Source: Deltaproteobacteria bacterium
GTDB taxonomy: Bacteria; Myxococcota_A; Polyangia; Polyangiales; Ga0077539
Assembly: GCA_016218725.1 (NCBI GenBank)
Contig: JACRDB010000066.1
Location: 276,691 to 340,690 of the forward strand
Length of the DNA stretch: 64,000 bases
Direction of reading: 5' to 3'
Shown: positions 34,454 to 43,741 of the stretch, in pieces
How the letters are laid out: each line of letters opens with the position of its first letter
Numbering within the stretch: position 1 is the stretch's first letter
Position numbers and translations under genes: made by a program
Notes under the pieces: generated by a model
Databases searched by the model: none
Seen by the model: the letters and a program-made list of their open reading frames with translations, nothing else
Told to the model about the DNA's origin: nothing

Positions 34454-37252
34454 CTAGGTCCACGGCTCGATCCGTCTCAAGAGGAGCTCACCGACGCTCG
34501 CCGCGGTAGCCGCCTCGGGCGCCCGAGTACCATCGTCGCGCAGCCGGAACGGGCTGGCGTCCGCCCGGGCGAAGGGGAAGAGCACCGCGGCGCTGGCATC
34601 CCGCACCGTGGGCTCCGCCAGGAGCAGGCCCGTCTCCGGGTCGGGCCCCACGACATAACGCGGCATCTCCCGGAGGACGTCCCCAAGCGCTCGCGTTACA
34701 CTATCCATCGTCGCGGAGCTCGTGCTACCCGAGATCCACGGAGGACCGGGGCGAACCCGGCCGAGCATTCTACAACGCAGCACGGCTTGTTCGAGGTCTT
34801 CTCTTGTTGGTTGTCGGAGGAGCACGGAGCCCAGACCGACTCCCATGCTGGTTGGAACACCAACGTAGAACCGCTCGCCCCACACAGCGCTGAAGCGTTC
34901 GGCCATCGCGGCACGCTCCAGGGACGTCACCTCAAGACCTGGGAGAGGAAGTGTTGAGAAGACCGGAATGTCCAGATAGAATGTCAGGCTCGAAGCGGCA
35001 GGCAAGAGGACGCCCCTGGGATCACTCATGGACCTGGCAAAGCGGGTCCGACCCTCCCAGATCGAGAACCCCAGCTCTCCATCCACCAAGACCCGCGGGA
35101 GCCTTCGTCCACCCGCTCTCCAGAACGGCCGCCCAACTCGAATAGGGAACCGATGTGTGTTTGTTATCGTGACCCACCATGTCCACAGAGCTACGTCAGG
35201 CTCGCACGCACTGGTGACACCGAACGCACTCTCCTCTGAGAAAAGAAAGTTCGGTGGAGAGGCGGTCTCGGTCACATTCCAATCCTCGAAGGTCGCCCTC
35301 AACCAGAGTCCAGTTGAAGCGATCCCTGGAACCGGGGCCGAGAGGAGCGGGAACGGGCCGATCCGAGGCGGCAGGCCCAGCGCCACCGTCCCAACAAGCT
35401 GATCGGGTCCGATCTGAACAAAAACCGGCGGGGCGGGAGGTGGGCGCGGAGGCGGAACACACCCCGGAGGCAGCAGCGGCCCCCGCGACGGAGGGGGAGC
35501 CAGTGCATCGCGGACGGCGTTGGTCACCGTCGCCTCCGCTCCCATCTCTGCGAACAGCAGGATGATCGGGGCCAGCACACCCAGGCCAAGAGAAATGGCG
35601 GGAGCGGCCAGCAGACCAATACCAAAAAGGGAATATTCGCATACATCAAGGTCGGCCCTGGAGAGCTCCGTATGAAGCGTGGCCTCGACATGAAGGCCAG
35701 GTGCCGAGGGAAATTCGAGCGGGCTCAGCACCTCGTTGAGGAAGACTCGCGCACTGATTGTCACGTCCAGGTCCGACGCCACAATGGGACAGAAATCGAC
35801 AATTCTGAACACCATGGTGAGGTCGAAACCGCCCCTCTCGAGCCAGGAAGTCGACACCCTGTTGATGTCAATGACGCGGCCAGCGGGGAGACTCTCCACA
35901 CCCGAAGCCACCCGCCTGGCAAAGGCGGCGAGCTCCTCGGTCGCCGCGGCCTTGACGATCGCGGCGATGGTCTCGCCAGGAGCCAGGATCTTCACAGAGG
36001 TTCGCATGACGCGCACGCCCAGCGGGTTGAAACTGGGGTCCGATGGGAGCGCGAACTGGCGCCAGGACTCGAGGACTTGCGCTCGGAACGCCTCCCGGTC
36101 CCTCACCAGAGAGCCGAACCACCTTGCGTCGAGCGACTCCCGCGGCGGAAGTGGGGCGAGGTAGGCGTTGCGGTATTCGAGTTGGACTCGTCCCACGAGG
36201 CGCCTTTCCACGTCGCCATAGCTTGTCGTGAAGGAACGGAACACCACCAGCACACCCACCGCAAGCAGCCCGGTGCGAGCATCGGGGCGACAGGGTGACG
36301 TGCCTTCGGCGAGCACCTCGTCCAGGTTGATCGTATCAATCCCCTCGATGGCGTCGATGACGGACTCCCAGACGGTGGGGCTGAGCGCACTGCCATCGGG
36401 CCTCATGCGCGCCGCGCGGGCACGGGGCGGTAGCTGGGAGACATAGAGATTGGCACCGTGCCACGCAGTTGCCCGGACCGGGCCGTCATACCCTCTCGGC
36501 AGGATGTTCGCTTCCAACAGAGGCTCGAAGAGCGGCCGGCCCGCCGCGAGTCCAGGCAGGGCGTGCGCTGGTACGGCCCGGAGTCGCAGGGTGAGATGCT
36601 CATCGATGAAGACGGCTTCAGGCGAAAGGAATATTCTCAGGTCCAGGGATCTGATCTCCTCCATCGGCACGAAGGACTCGGAGAGTAACCTTGGCTCCTT
36701 GGCGAGGGAGATCCGAACAACGATCACGACGAGCGGAAGGAGGCGATTGAAGGCCTGAGAGGCAGGCTCAAGGAGCGACGCCGCGGAGGTGACTTCATCC
36801 GGCAAAGGCGGCAGCCGAACCCGCACATCGGGGAGGTCTCGCTCGAAGCGGTCTGGCCAGGAGGTCACCGAAAGATCCATCAGACGAAGGGCAACGGTCC
36901 GAATTGGCACAGCAACTCGTCTGTCATCTTCAGGGTTGCCGACGACGGCTGAATCCGATAGGTCCATCAAGAATTGACGAAGTTCAGACCACATCAGGAA
37001 TACAGTCGAAAATTCCGCCAAATTAAACCTCGGCAAGACTGTCGGAGCCGACATTCTCGGATCCAAGATGAATCCCGTGAGGCCCGCGAGGTCGACGATG
37101 GGGGTCGCAGGCATCGGGGTCAACGTTCCAGGCGTACCAAGATCTAGGATGAATCTCTGATAGGCTGGGAGCAATGGACCGACGATGTTGCGGACATACT
37201 TGCCAACGGTACGTTCCAGATGCAGAACATCAACCACGAAGTCTACATTCAT
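34454..37252 (-). CDS. 932-residue orphan protein of unknown function
   Basis: Start ATG 37252 has a textbook ribosome binding site (AAGGAGGT). No family was recognised. The chain is mostly beta-rich, with one strongly hydrophobic segment at ~565-595 (LLAAPAISLGLGVLAPIILLF) and a Pro-rich stretch right after it (PPPRPPPAPP). There is no signal peptide. Repeated phrases of the form LPPLPDE, LGLPPRIGPFPLL and LPLPGLEV suggest several similar beta domains. GC content is clearly lower than in flanking core genes, especially 36.6-37.3 kb. It lies 38 bases after the FG-GAP lipoprotein gene and 84 bases before the capsid-like gene on the same strand, so the three probably form one transferred operon. 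A large structural or envelope-spanning role is only a guess. Confidence 0.7.
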   Translation of the reverse strand: MNVDFVVDVLHLERTVGKYVRNIVGPLLPAYQRFILDLGTPGTLTPMPATPIVDLAGLTGFILDPRMSAPTVLPRFNLAEFSTVFLMWSELRQFLMDLSDSAVVGNPEDDRRVAVPIRTVALRLMDLSVTSWPDRFERDLPDVRVRLPPLPDEVTSAASLLEPASQAFNRLLPLVVIVVRISLAKEPRLLSESFVPMEEIRSLDLRIFLSPEAVFIDEHLTLRLRAVPAHALPGLAAGRPLFEPLLEANILPRGYDGPVRATAWHGANLYVSQLPPRARAARMRPDGSALSPTVWESVIDAIEGIDTINLDEVLAEGTSPCRPDARTGLLAVGVLVVFRSFTTSYGDVERRLVGRVQLEYRNAYLAPLPPRESLDARWFGSLVRDREAFRAQVLESWRQFALPSDPSFNPLGVRVMRTSVKILAPGETIAAIVKAAATEELAAFARRVASGVESLPAGRVIDINRVSTSWLERGGFDLTMVFRIVDFCPIVASDLDVTISARVFLNEVLSPLEFPSAPGLHVEATLHTELSRADLDVCEYSLFGIGLLAAPAISLGLGVLAPIILLFAEMGAEATVTNAVRDALAPPPSRGPLLPPGCVPPPRPPPAPPVFVQIGPDQLVGTVALGLPPRIGPFPLLSAPVPGIASTGLWLRATFEDWNVTETASPPNFLFSEESAFGVTSACEPDVALWTWWVTITNTHRFPIRVGRPFWRAGGRRLPRVLVDGELGFSIWEGRTRFARSMSDPRGVLLPAASSLTFYLDIPVFSTLPLPGLEVTSLERAAMAERFSAVWGERFYVGVPTSMGVGLGSVLLRQPTREDLEQAVLRCRMLGRVRPGPPWISGSTSSATMDSVTRALGDVLREMPRYVVGPDPETGLLLAEPTVRDASAAVLFPFARADASPFRLRDDGTRAPEAATAASVGELLLRRIEPWT

Positions 37253-37290
37253 TGCATTACCTCCTTGGATGCCCTGCCGCCAACCATCGC

Positions 37291-39114
37291 TCAAAATACT
37301 CCAAACGGCACGATCGTGGCTGGACCACGAACAAAGACTTCATGCCATGATGATCGAAGCCTTCCGCTCCCCATCTCACCACGGAGCACGTCCACATCCA
37401 GCCGCATTTCGAGACCCGTCGACACCTGGGAGACCCGCATCAGCACGACATCCGTTAGACCATCACCGTCAGAATCCCCATGTCCTCCTAGCACGGTCGT
37501 GCGTACCGATGAAACCTGAACTGGCAACTCGATTGGCTGAAACCTGAGGCTGCTGGCGCTGGGACTGGCGATCCAGTAGAACGTCTCACCTTCGTTCTGG
37601 CCAATCAACAGAAGGTCTGAAGCGCCAGTTACTCGCAGATCTACAACGCAGGCAATGTCAAGGACGTTGAAGTCGGTCTCCTGGGTAGAATTCCGAGGTA
37701 CATCGACATCAAATCGAGCAACTCGCACAGCGCGTCCATGAATTGCGACATAGTCGAGGCCACCCTCTCCATCGAGATCGCACAGAGTTACCGGACTGCC
37801 GGGCTGAAATGTCGTATCGCTTGGCCCTCGGAAAGGCCTGTCACTGCGTATGGCGATGCGCCTCCGTCGGGATTGCTGGCCCTCAGCAACCCAGGCGACC
37901 TGCGAGTAGACTTCATCAGAAACCTCCCCGCCTACACTGTCTTGAATTCCATCGCCATCTACGTCAGCCGCGTCCCGGAGAGCAAAGGGCTCTCTCTCTG
38001 GGAATGCCTCCTGAGGTTGGAAGACAAGACCACCCGGTGACCCTCTGAGCAGCCGCCGAGTAAGGTAGAGCCCAGCTCGCCTATCTGGCGCAAGGTCCGA
38101 ATAGGAATGTGAGACATCCGCATAGCCATCACGGTCAAAGTCCCTTTGTGGGATCGTAAACGCAACATGAAATCCATCACCTCCGGGAGGTTGAACGATG
38201 GAATCCGGCGCTGTTGATGGCCCTTCTGGACGGCCATGGAAGACAAAGAGTCTCTGCGGCAACCGAAGCCCCCTCTCCAGGATGTCCGCATACTCTACGA
38301 CGACGAAGTCCGACAGGCCGTCTCCATTGAAATCCCCAACGACCGGGTCTCCGACTCCCGCCAGATTGACGCTTCGTTCTGTCGCGCCGGTCTCCCGGAA
38401 GGTCGCCTCCCACAATGTCGGCAAGGGACCCGTAGGCGCTCCCCAGAGGATGAGTACCTGGCGGCTCGCGGTAAAGAGGGCGTCCGAGTACCCATCGCCG
38501 TTGAAGTCGGCCCCACCGAAATGGGACGTGTCCGCGGTGCGCTCTCCGTGGAGCACCCGGAACTGCCAGGTGACGGACAGCCGCTCGGCCCCGCTGGCGT
38601 CGCGGCCTCGCAGGCGCCAGAAGTGCCACCGAGGCTCGAGGTTTCGACTGGGCCTGACGCTCGTACCTTCCGCGGTGAGTTCCTCTTCAACCAGACGGCA
38701 GAGCGGGTCCCGACAGACCTGCACACGCACCTCGGTCGTTCCCTCGGGGCGGGCGAAGGTCAAGGTCGGGCGACGGTTCGTGACGATGGACACCGACAAG
38801 GGCGCAACAGGCCGAGGCGCCAAGGGATCTTGCCGGAGGATACGCCCCACCTGGGACGGCAATCGGAGCTCCCTATCGCCCACGTCAGCTCCCGCAACAT
38901 CCGCCTCTGCCGGAACCTCGGCTCCAGCATCCCGGGAAGCGCCCGCGGTGCCACCAGTGCTGCTCGCACAGGCGGTCCCAAGGATCCCGAGCACCAGCAA
39001 GGTGCCACGCTGCCCAACCCGGCGTCGTTGGCGATCAGGCCGGAGGGGGGGTGCCGGAGGGGGGGTGCCGGAGGGGGGGTGCCGGAGGGGGGGTGCCGGA
39101 GGGGGGGGCGCCAT
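37291..39114 (-). CDS. FG-GAP/VCBS-repeat lipoprotein with repeat-containing start region
   Basis: 607 residues from ATG 39114. Residues 2-24 are encoded by five 14-bp repeats and read as Pro-rich sequence (APPPPAPPLRHPPSG). A basic segment (RPDRQRRRVGQRG) and hydrophobic helix follow, ending in the lipobox LGTAC. From ~210, six Asp-rich calcium-type loops appear: DFNGDGYSD, DFNGDGLSD, DFDRDGYAD, DVDGDGIQD, DLDGEGGLD and DSDGDGLTD. These are the hallmark of FG-GAP/VCBS seven-bladed propellers on secreted surface proteins. No start codon lies between the repeats and the lipobox, so translation must cross the 14-bp repeats, and a change of one copy would shift the frame. First gene of the low-GC island operon. 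Confidence 0.75.
   Translation of the reverse strand: MAPPPPAPPLRHPPSGTPPPAPPLRPDRQRRRVGQRGTLLVLGILGTACASSTGGTAGASRDAGAEVPAEADVAGADVGDRELRLPSQVGRILRQDPLAPRPVAPLSVSIVTNRRPTLTFARPEGTTEVRVQVCRDPLCRLVEEELTAEGTSVRPSRNLEPRWHFWRLRGRDASGAERLSVTWQFRVLHGERTADTSHFGGADFNGDGYSDALFTASRQVLILWGAPTGPLPTLWEATFRETGATERSVNLAGVGDPVVGDFNGDGLSDFVVVEYADILERGLRLPQRLFVFHGRPEGPSTAPDSIVQPPGGDGFHVAFTIPQRDFDRDGYADVSHSYSDLAPDRRAGLYLTRRLLRGSPGGLVFQPQEAFPEREPFALRDAADVDGDGIQDSVGGEVSDEVYSQVAWVAEGQQSRRRRIAIRSDRPFRGPSDTTFQPGSPVTLCDLDGEGGLDYVAIHGRAVRVARFDVDVPRNSTQETDFNVLDIACVVDLRVTGASDLLLIGQNEGETFYWIASPSASSLRFQPIELPVQVSSVRTTVLGGHGDSDGDGLTDVVLMRVSQVSTGLEMRLDVDVLRGEMGSGRLRSSWHEVFVRGPATIVPFGVF
39039..39108. repeat. Five 14-bp tandem repeats in a coding start region
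   Basis: The unit GCCGGAGGGGGGGT (plus strand) occurs five times head to tail (39039-39052, 39053-39066, 39067-39080, 39081-39094 and 39095-39108, the last with G in place of the final T). Each unit contains a run of seven G. The array lies 6 bases inside the start codon of the minus-strand FG-GAP lipoprotein gene. Because 14 is not a multiple of 3, each unit gained or lost changes the reading frame, the classic layout of a phase-variable contingency locus. Confidence 0.85.
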
Positions 39115-39378
39115 GCTGATGGGCGGCAACCTCAGTGGCCGGTTGGAGCAGGTCCAGTGACCACCCTCGCAGCGATCCGCCACACATGATGTCTGGTTCA
39201 TCCATCTTGTGGACCTGAGACGGAAGCACCCATCATGCCGACGCCCTTCGGCTAATGCCGCACGGCACCTCCCAGCAGTCAAGCAAAATTTGCCAAGGGA
39301 CGCAAGAGCTCCCCGACCACCCTGATCGGACGCACACAAGTGTAGGCCAGATGCTGACATCACAACCGAAACATATGA

Positions 39379-40176
39379 TCAGGTATTTTTGCCTCCCGGG
39401 CAAGCGCCCTCCAGCAACGCCACCGAAATGACCCGGAAGCCCCGGCCCGTGAGCTCGTACTGCACGTCCAGGTCCAGCACCCGGAAGCCGTACCGCCGCC
39501 CCTTCGACGCGGCCTCCCCGGCGGGGTGTCGGCGCTGCTGAAACGCCGGCCGAGGGTCCAGCGCCAGGAGCCCCCGCAGGAGCCCCCGGAGGCCCGGACG
39601 GGCGCCCTCGTGGGCCTTGAGGTCGGCCATGGCCGCGCGGGTGAAGCTCACCGGGGACCGGGCGATGGGCTCCCGGGCCCAGCCCCCCAGAGCTCCGGAG
39701 ACCGCGTCTACAAGGGGCACGTAGGGCTTGACGTCGAGCACCGGAGAGCGGTCCACGAGGTCCACGGCGCCGAGGTCTAGCTCCGGCCCTCCGGGGGCGT
39801 CCGCTCGCACCGCCAGGAGCCTGCACACCGAGAGCCCCAGGGGGTTGGGCCGGTGCGGCGAGCGCGAGGCCAACACCCCCACGCGCCGCGCGCCCCCGAG
39901 CCTCGGGGCCCGCACCCTCGCGCGCCAGTCCGACGCACCCGCCGCGTGAAATGCGAAGAGCACCCACACGTGGGAGAAGCCCTCCAGGCCCTGGAGGGCC
40001 GCGCGCAGCTTCGGGTCATCGCGGAGCTTCAAGGTCCCTCGGGCCTCGGGCACCAGCCCCGGCTGCCGAGGCACCCCGAAGCGGTCGCGGAAAACCGTGC
40101 GCACTTCTCCGATGGGCGCGAAGCGCCAGCACCCCTCCGCGTCTGCCACGCCCCATGACGATCCGTGCTCGCTCAC
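39379..40176 (-). CDS. trmO: TrmO-type tRNA m6t6A37 methyltransferase
   Basis: 265 residues from GTG 40176; the longer open frame upstream has no coding signature. The TsaA/VirR-like domain (~15-165) shows FAPIGEVRTVFRDRFGVPRQP, LEGFSHVWVLFAFH and the hallmark SPHRPNPLGLSVCR, which forms the SAM-binding barrel. The LDVKPYVPLVDA block is also conserved. TrmO uses SAM to N6-methylate t6A at position 37 of threonine tRNA. A second part at ~190-265 (YGFRVLDLDVQYEL) matches the usual C-terminal extension. Divergent from the metalloprotease gene. Confidence 0.9.
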   Translation of the reverse strand: MSEHGSSWGVADAEGCWRFAPIGEVRTVFRDRFGVPRQPGLVPEARGTLKLRDDPKLRAALQGLEGFSHVWVLFAFHAAGASDWRARVRAPRLGGARRVGVLASRSPHRPNPLGLSVCRLLAVRADAPGGPELDLGAVDLVDRSPVLDVKPYVPLVDAVSGALGGWAREPIARSPVSFTRAAMADLKAHEGARPGLRGLLRGLLALDPRPAFQQRRHPAGEAASKGRRYGFRVLDLDVQYELTGRGFRVISVALLEGACPGGKNT

Positions 40177-40279
40177 GCCACGTTCCAGCAATGTGCCATG
40201 GACCCTATACCCGGTGCGGCACCGAATCCGCAGTGGCGGGTAGTCGCCGAAGGCGCCGGAGGTGCTATGACCGTGCGCC

Positions 40280-41830
40280 GTGCGACGACCGTTGCTTTGC
40301 GTGCTCGGGCTCCTGGGCTGCTCCGAGGTCACAACCCCCGCCGCCATGGTCCCTGCCGGGGACGCCTCGCCCACGGGTGACGGCCCCCTCGCGGACACCG
40401 CGACCGCGCCGGAGGTGCCCCTGGTGGAGGGTCTCGCGCCCACGCTGCCCGTGCAGGGCGTGGCGCTCTTCCAGTCCGTGCGCATCCCGCTCGCGGAGGA
40501 GGGAGAGGCCCCTCCCCGGACCGCGCCGGTGGTGGTGGGCCGCGCGTCGCTCCTGCGGGTGTACGTGGCCGTCCCAGACGGCTGGAGCCCGCAGGCGGTC
40601 ACCGCGGAGCTGCGCTGGGAGCGGCCGGACACAGACCCCCTCACGCTCCGGGAGTCCCGGATGGTGTCCGTCACGTCCCGTGAAGACCTCCGGGACTCGG
40701 TGTTCACCTTCCGCCTCGCGCCGGAGCTCCTCACCGAGGGGGCGCGCTACAGCGTGAGGCTCCTGACCCCCGGAGGCGAGGCTCCCCCCGAGGGAGAGGC
40801 CCACGGGGCGCGCTTCCCGCGCGACGGGACCACGGCGGAGCTCGGGGCCCGCACGGACCGCGGGGGCGTCTCGCTGGTGCTGGTGCCCATTCGTTACGAG
40901 GCGGACGGCTCCCGGAGGCTGCCGGACACCTCCGAGGCGCAGCTCACGCGCATCCGGTCGCTGGTGCAGGCGCTCTACCCGCTGCGCACGTTCACCGTCC
41001 GCGTGCGGGAGCCCGTGGCCTGGACCCGGGGCTCGACCTCCGGGGGTGACCCGGACTTCATCGCCCTCAACCAGCTCCTGGTGAACGTGCGCCGGAGCGA
41101 CCGCGCCGCGCCGGAGGAGTACTATTACGGCCTGGTCAACAGCGCCAACACACGCCGGGAGTACCGCAGCTCGGTCAATGGCCTGGCGTACCTGGTGGAC
41201 AACCCTCGCGGGGGGATGCTCCGCGTGGGGTCTGGTGTGGGCTTCACCGGGGACGGCTCGGCCAACACCCTCGCTCACGAGCTCGGCCACATGCACGGCC
41301 GCCGCCACGCGCCCTGTGGGCCTGTGCAGAACGCCGACCCGAGCTATCCGTACCGCGGAGGGCGCACCGGCGTCTGGGGCTGGGACAGCCGCCAGAGCGT
41401 GCTCTACGCCCCGGACCTCACCGCGGACTTCATGGGCTACTGCGGCGTGGAGTGGATCTCCGACCACAACTACCGCGCCATCTTCGAGCGCATCAACGCC
41501 GTACGGGAGCTCGCCGAGGAGGCCTCCGGCGGCGGCGAGCCGCAGCCCGACCAGGGCGGAGACGCCGACGGGGACGTGCTCTATCGCTTCCTGACGCTCC
41601 TGCCGGACGCACCCCCGCGCTGGGGCGAGCTCGTCAGGCTCCCCGCGGACATCCCTGGACCGCGCCGCCGCATACAACTCCTGGACGCCTCCGGGCGCTC
41701 CCTCGGAGACACCACCGTCAGCGCCACGGAGCTCTCCGAGGGCGCCGGCGTGGACCTGCTGATCCCCTCGGAGACCCAAAGGGTGCGCGCCATCGGCCTG
41801 GACAACTTCGGCACCCTGCGGCTTCCCTGA
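40280..41830 (+). CDS. Secreted lipoprotein zinc metalloprotease
   Basis: 516 residues from GTG 40280. A short signal peptide ends in the lipobox LGLLGC. The catalytic zinc site HELGHMHGRRH (~335) is the extended HExxHxxGxxH of metzincin-type proteases, followed by DFMGYC, consistent with a Met-turn. The region between signal and catalytic domain (~60-210) is beta-rich and may be an inhibitory or substrate-binding domain; the tail (~425-516) is another beta module. Paired Cys flank the active site (HAPCGP, GYC). Surface or secreted proteolysis, for example of prey or host proteins, is plausible for this lifestyle but not shown. Confidence 0.85.
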   Translation: MRRPLLCVLGLLGCSEVTTPAAMVPAGDASPTGDGPLADTATAPEVPLVEGLAPTLPVQGVALFQSVRIPLAEEGEAPPRTAPVVVGRASLLRVYVAVPDGWSPQAVTAELRWERPDTDPLTLRESRMVSVTSREDLRDSVFTFRLAPELLTEGARYSVRLLTPGGEAPPEGEAHGARFPRDGTTAELGARTDRGGVSLVLVPIRYEADGSRRLPDTSEAQLTRIRSLVQALYPLRTFTVRVREPVAWTRGSTSGGDPDFIALNQLLVNVRRSDRAAPEEYYYGLVNSANTRREYRSSVNGLAYLVDNPRGGMLRVGSGVGFTGDGSANTLAHELGHMHGRRHAPCGPVQNADPSYPYRGGRTGVWGWDSRQSVLYAPDLTADFMGYCGVEWISDHNYRAIFERINAVRELAEEASGGGEPQPDQGGDADGDVLYRFLTLLPDAPPRWGELVRLPADIPGPRRRIQLLDASGRSLGDTTVSATELSEGAGVDLLIPSETQRVRAIGLDNFGTLRLP

Positions 41831-41838
41831 GACTCTCT

Positions 41839-43659
41839 TCAAAACCGCAGACCAAAAGCCTGTAGCCTACCTGTACCTACATATACCACACCGTTGGCCA
41901 CGGTGACGGTGCCGTACTTGCCCGCGAGGTCGAGTTCGTTCTTGGCCGAGCGCCAGAGGAGCTCCAGGGTGTTGGCGTCGAAGGCGTAGAGCACCGGGTG
42001 CTGGATCCCTGGCGCGAGGAGCGAGTCCGTGCGCTGGGCGTTCTCGTCCAGCACCCAGGCCACGGCGTTGTTGGGACCATTGGAGGTGAGCACCGGCGAG
42101 CCGGGGTTCAAGAGGGCCACGGCGCTCGCCCGGCGATCCACCTCCAGCCACGCCGGGGCGCCCGGGAGGGTCCTCACCCGGAGCCTGACCAGGGACGGCG
42201 GCACGTTCTCCGCGGAGCGCTCCGCGGTCTTGGTGGAGCCGGTGACGTAGAGGTACCCGTCGCCCAGGGCGTCACGCAGGGCCGCAGGCGTCGAGCGCAT
42301 CTTGGCGAAATTGAGGTTGCCGACGTCGTCGGTGTAGGGGCCAAAGACGTTGAGGGGGCCGCGGGAGCCGTACTGGGGCTGCACGGAGGGCCCGAGGAGC
42401 GAGCCGTCGGAGGCCGCGTCGCGGCTGCACGGAGGCCGGCGCAGGAGGCCCCCCGGGAGGCGCTCGCGGTCCACGAGGTAGATGGTGCCCTGCTTGCCGC
42501 CGAAGGCGACGAGCCTCGGCGTGCTCGTGCGCGAGGGGTCCAGGTCGAGGAGCACCGGCGAGCTGCCGCCGAGGTCGATGTCCGCGCGGTCGAGCTGGCA
42601 GTGGTTGAAGGGCGTGTAGGTCCCCTGGAGCTCCAGGTGCGGGGACCAGCGCAGGAGGGACTCGCCCCAGACGTGGTCTCCGGGGCCCTCGGGGCTATTG
42701 CCCGTGGTGGCGAAGAGCTCGCCCCGGGCGCCCACGGCGACCCCACCGGGCCCCCAGATGCCCGCGTTGGCCTGGAGCTGCATGGACGGAGCCCCGGCGA
42801 AGGCCCACGCCACGCGCGGGGAGCGGGTGTCCACCGCGACCAGGAAGCCGATCCCCCCGTCGGCGTAGGCGCCGAAGGGGACGTAGAGCGTGGCCCCGTC
42901 GGGCGAGAGGTTGAGCGCCCCGCGCTGCGACACGATCCGCGCGTCGGGGAAGAGGGCCGGGCCGTTGCGGTCCACCGGCGCGATGGAGCGGGCGTTCAGG
43001 CCCACGGGCCACCCCGGCAGGACCGCGCCGGAGCGAGGGTCCAGGGCCCACGCCTGCCAGCCCGCGGCGGCGTCCATGGAGACCGCGTAGAGCCTCGGGT
43101 CCTGGGCGCTCGCGTCGAGGAAGGGCGTGGAGAGCACCCCCAGGGGGACGCCTCCATCGAGCGTGGGGACCACGTCGGGCGCGCCCAGGGCGCGCCGCCA
43201 GAGGATCGTCCCCGGCGCCGCAGGGGCCCCGCGAGGCGCGCGCTCCCGGGCGTTCACCGCGTACACATAGCCGTTGCTGGTGGCGACGAAGACCGCCTCG
43301 AAGAGCCGCCCGGCGAAGGGCCCGTCGGTGACCGGCACCGCGTCCAGGTGCAGCGGCGTGGCGTAGATCAAGGGCTCATAGCGCCGCCCTCGGACCGTCA
43401 CCGCGTCCAGCGGCGGTGAGTTCCAGAGGAGCCCGAAGCGCGCGCTCCTGACGGCCTGAGGGTCCAGGGCCTCCTCGCGGGCGTTCCACCCGAGGCGGGC
43501 GCGGTCCCCGTGGAAGGTCACCGTGTCCACCGCCGAGGGCGCGGGCAGCGGCGCGTCGGGAGAGGCCCTGGCTCCGTCCGAGGGAGCCCCGGGCCCCTCA
43601 CACGCCAGGAGGAGCACCAGCGCCTTGCATGGCTCCAGGGCTTTGGCCGAAGATCGCAC
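41839..43659 (-). CDS. PQQ-like beta-propeller lipoprotein
   Basis: 606 residues. An N-terminal signal ending in the lipobox LVLLLAC is followed by an Ala/Pro linker and then a propeller of repeated blades: FVATSNGYVYAVNARE, RLYAVSMDAAAGWQAWALD, GGVAVGARGELFATTGNSPEG, LVAFGGKQGTIYLVDRE and VTVANGVVYVGTGRLQAFGL. These blades match the PQQ-dependent dehydrogenase/BamB-like repeat pattern, but no PQQ or metal site can be confirmed. Likely a periplasmic or surface protein of unknown ligand. Convergent with the metalloprotease (8-base gap) and divergent from the YihY gene. Confidence 0.8.
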   Translation of the reverse strand: MRSSAKALEPCKALVLLLACEGPGAPSDGARASPDAPLPAPSAVDTVTFHGDRARLGWNAREEALDPQAVRSARFGLLWNSPPLDAVTVRGRRYEPLIYATPLHLDAVPVTDGPFAGRLFEAVFVATSNGYVYAVNARERAPRGAPAAPGTILWRRALGAPDVVPTLDGGVPLGVLSTPFLDASAQDPRLYAVSMDAAAGWQAWALDPRSGAVLPGWPVGLNARSIAPVDRNGPALFPDARIVSQRGALNLSPDGATLYVPFGAYADGGIGFLVAVDTRSPRVAWAFAGAPSMQLQANAGIWGPGGVAVGARGELFATTGNSPEGPGDHVWGESLLRWSPHLELQGTYTPFNHCQLDRADIDLGGSSPVLLDLDPSRTSTPRLVAFGGKQGTIYLVDRERLPGGLLRRPPCSRDAASDGSLLGPSVQPQYGSRGPLNVFGPYTDDVGNLNFAKMRSTPAALRDALGDGYLYVTGSTKTAERSAENVPPSLVRLRVRTLPGAPAWLEVDRRASAVALLNPGSPVLTSNGPNNAVAWVLDENAQRTDSLLAPGIQHPVLYAFDANTLELLWRSAKNELDLAGKYGTVTVANGVVYVGTGRLQAFGLRF

Positions 43660-43741
43660 CGATGGCAGCGTACGCCCGCCTTCGCCCGGCCACCAGCCGC
43701 CCTGGCGGCGGCGCGGGCGCCGAGCGCGCGCCGGGGGGCCG

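Noticed and set aside
43523..43741. N-terminal extension of the YihY protein
   Set aside because: Overlaps the divergent propeller lipoprotein start; lacks membrane-protein character, and the ATG at 43742 gives the family-typical length.
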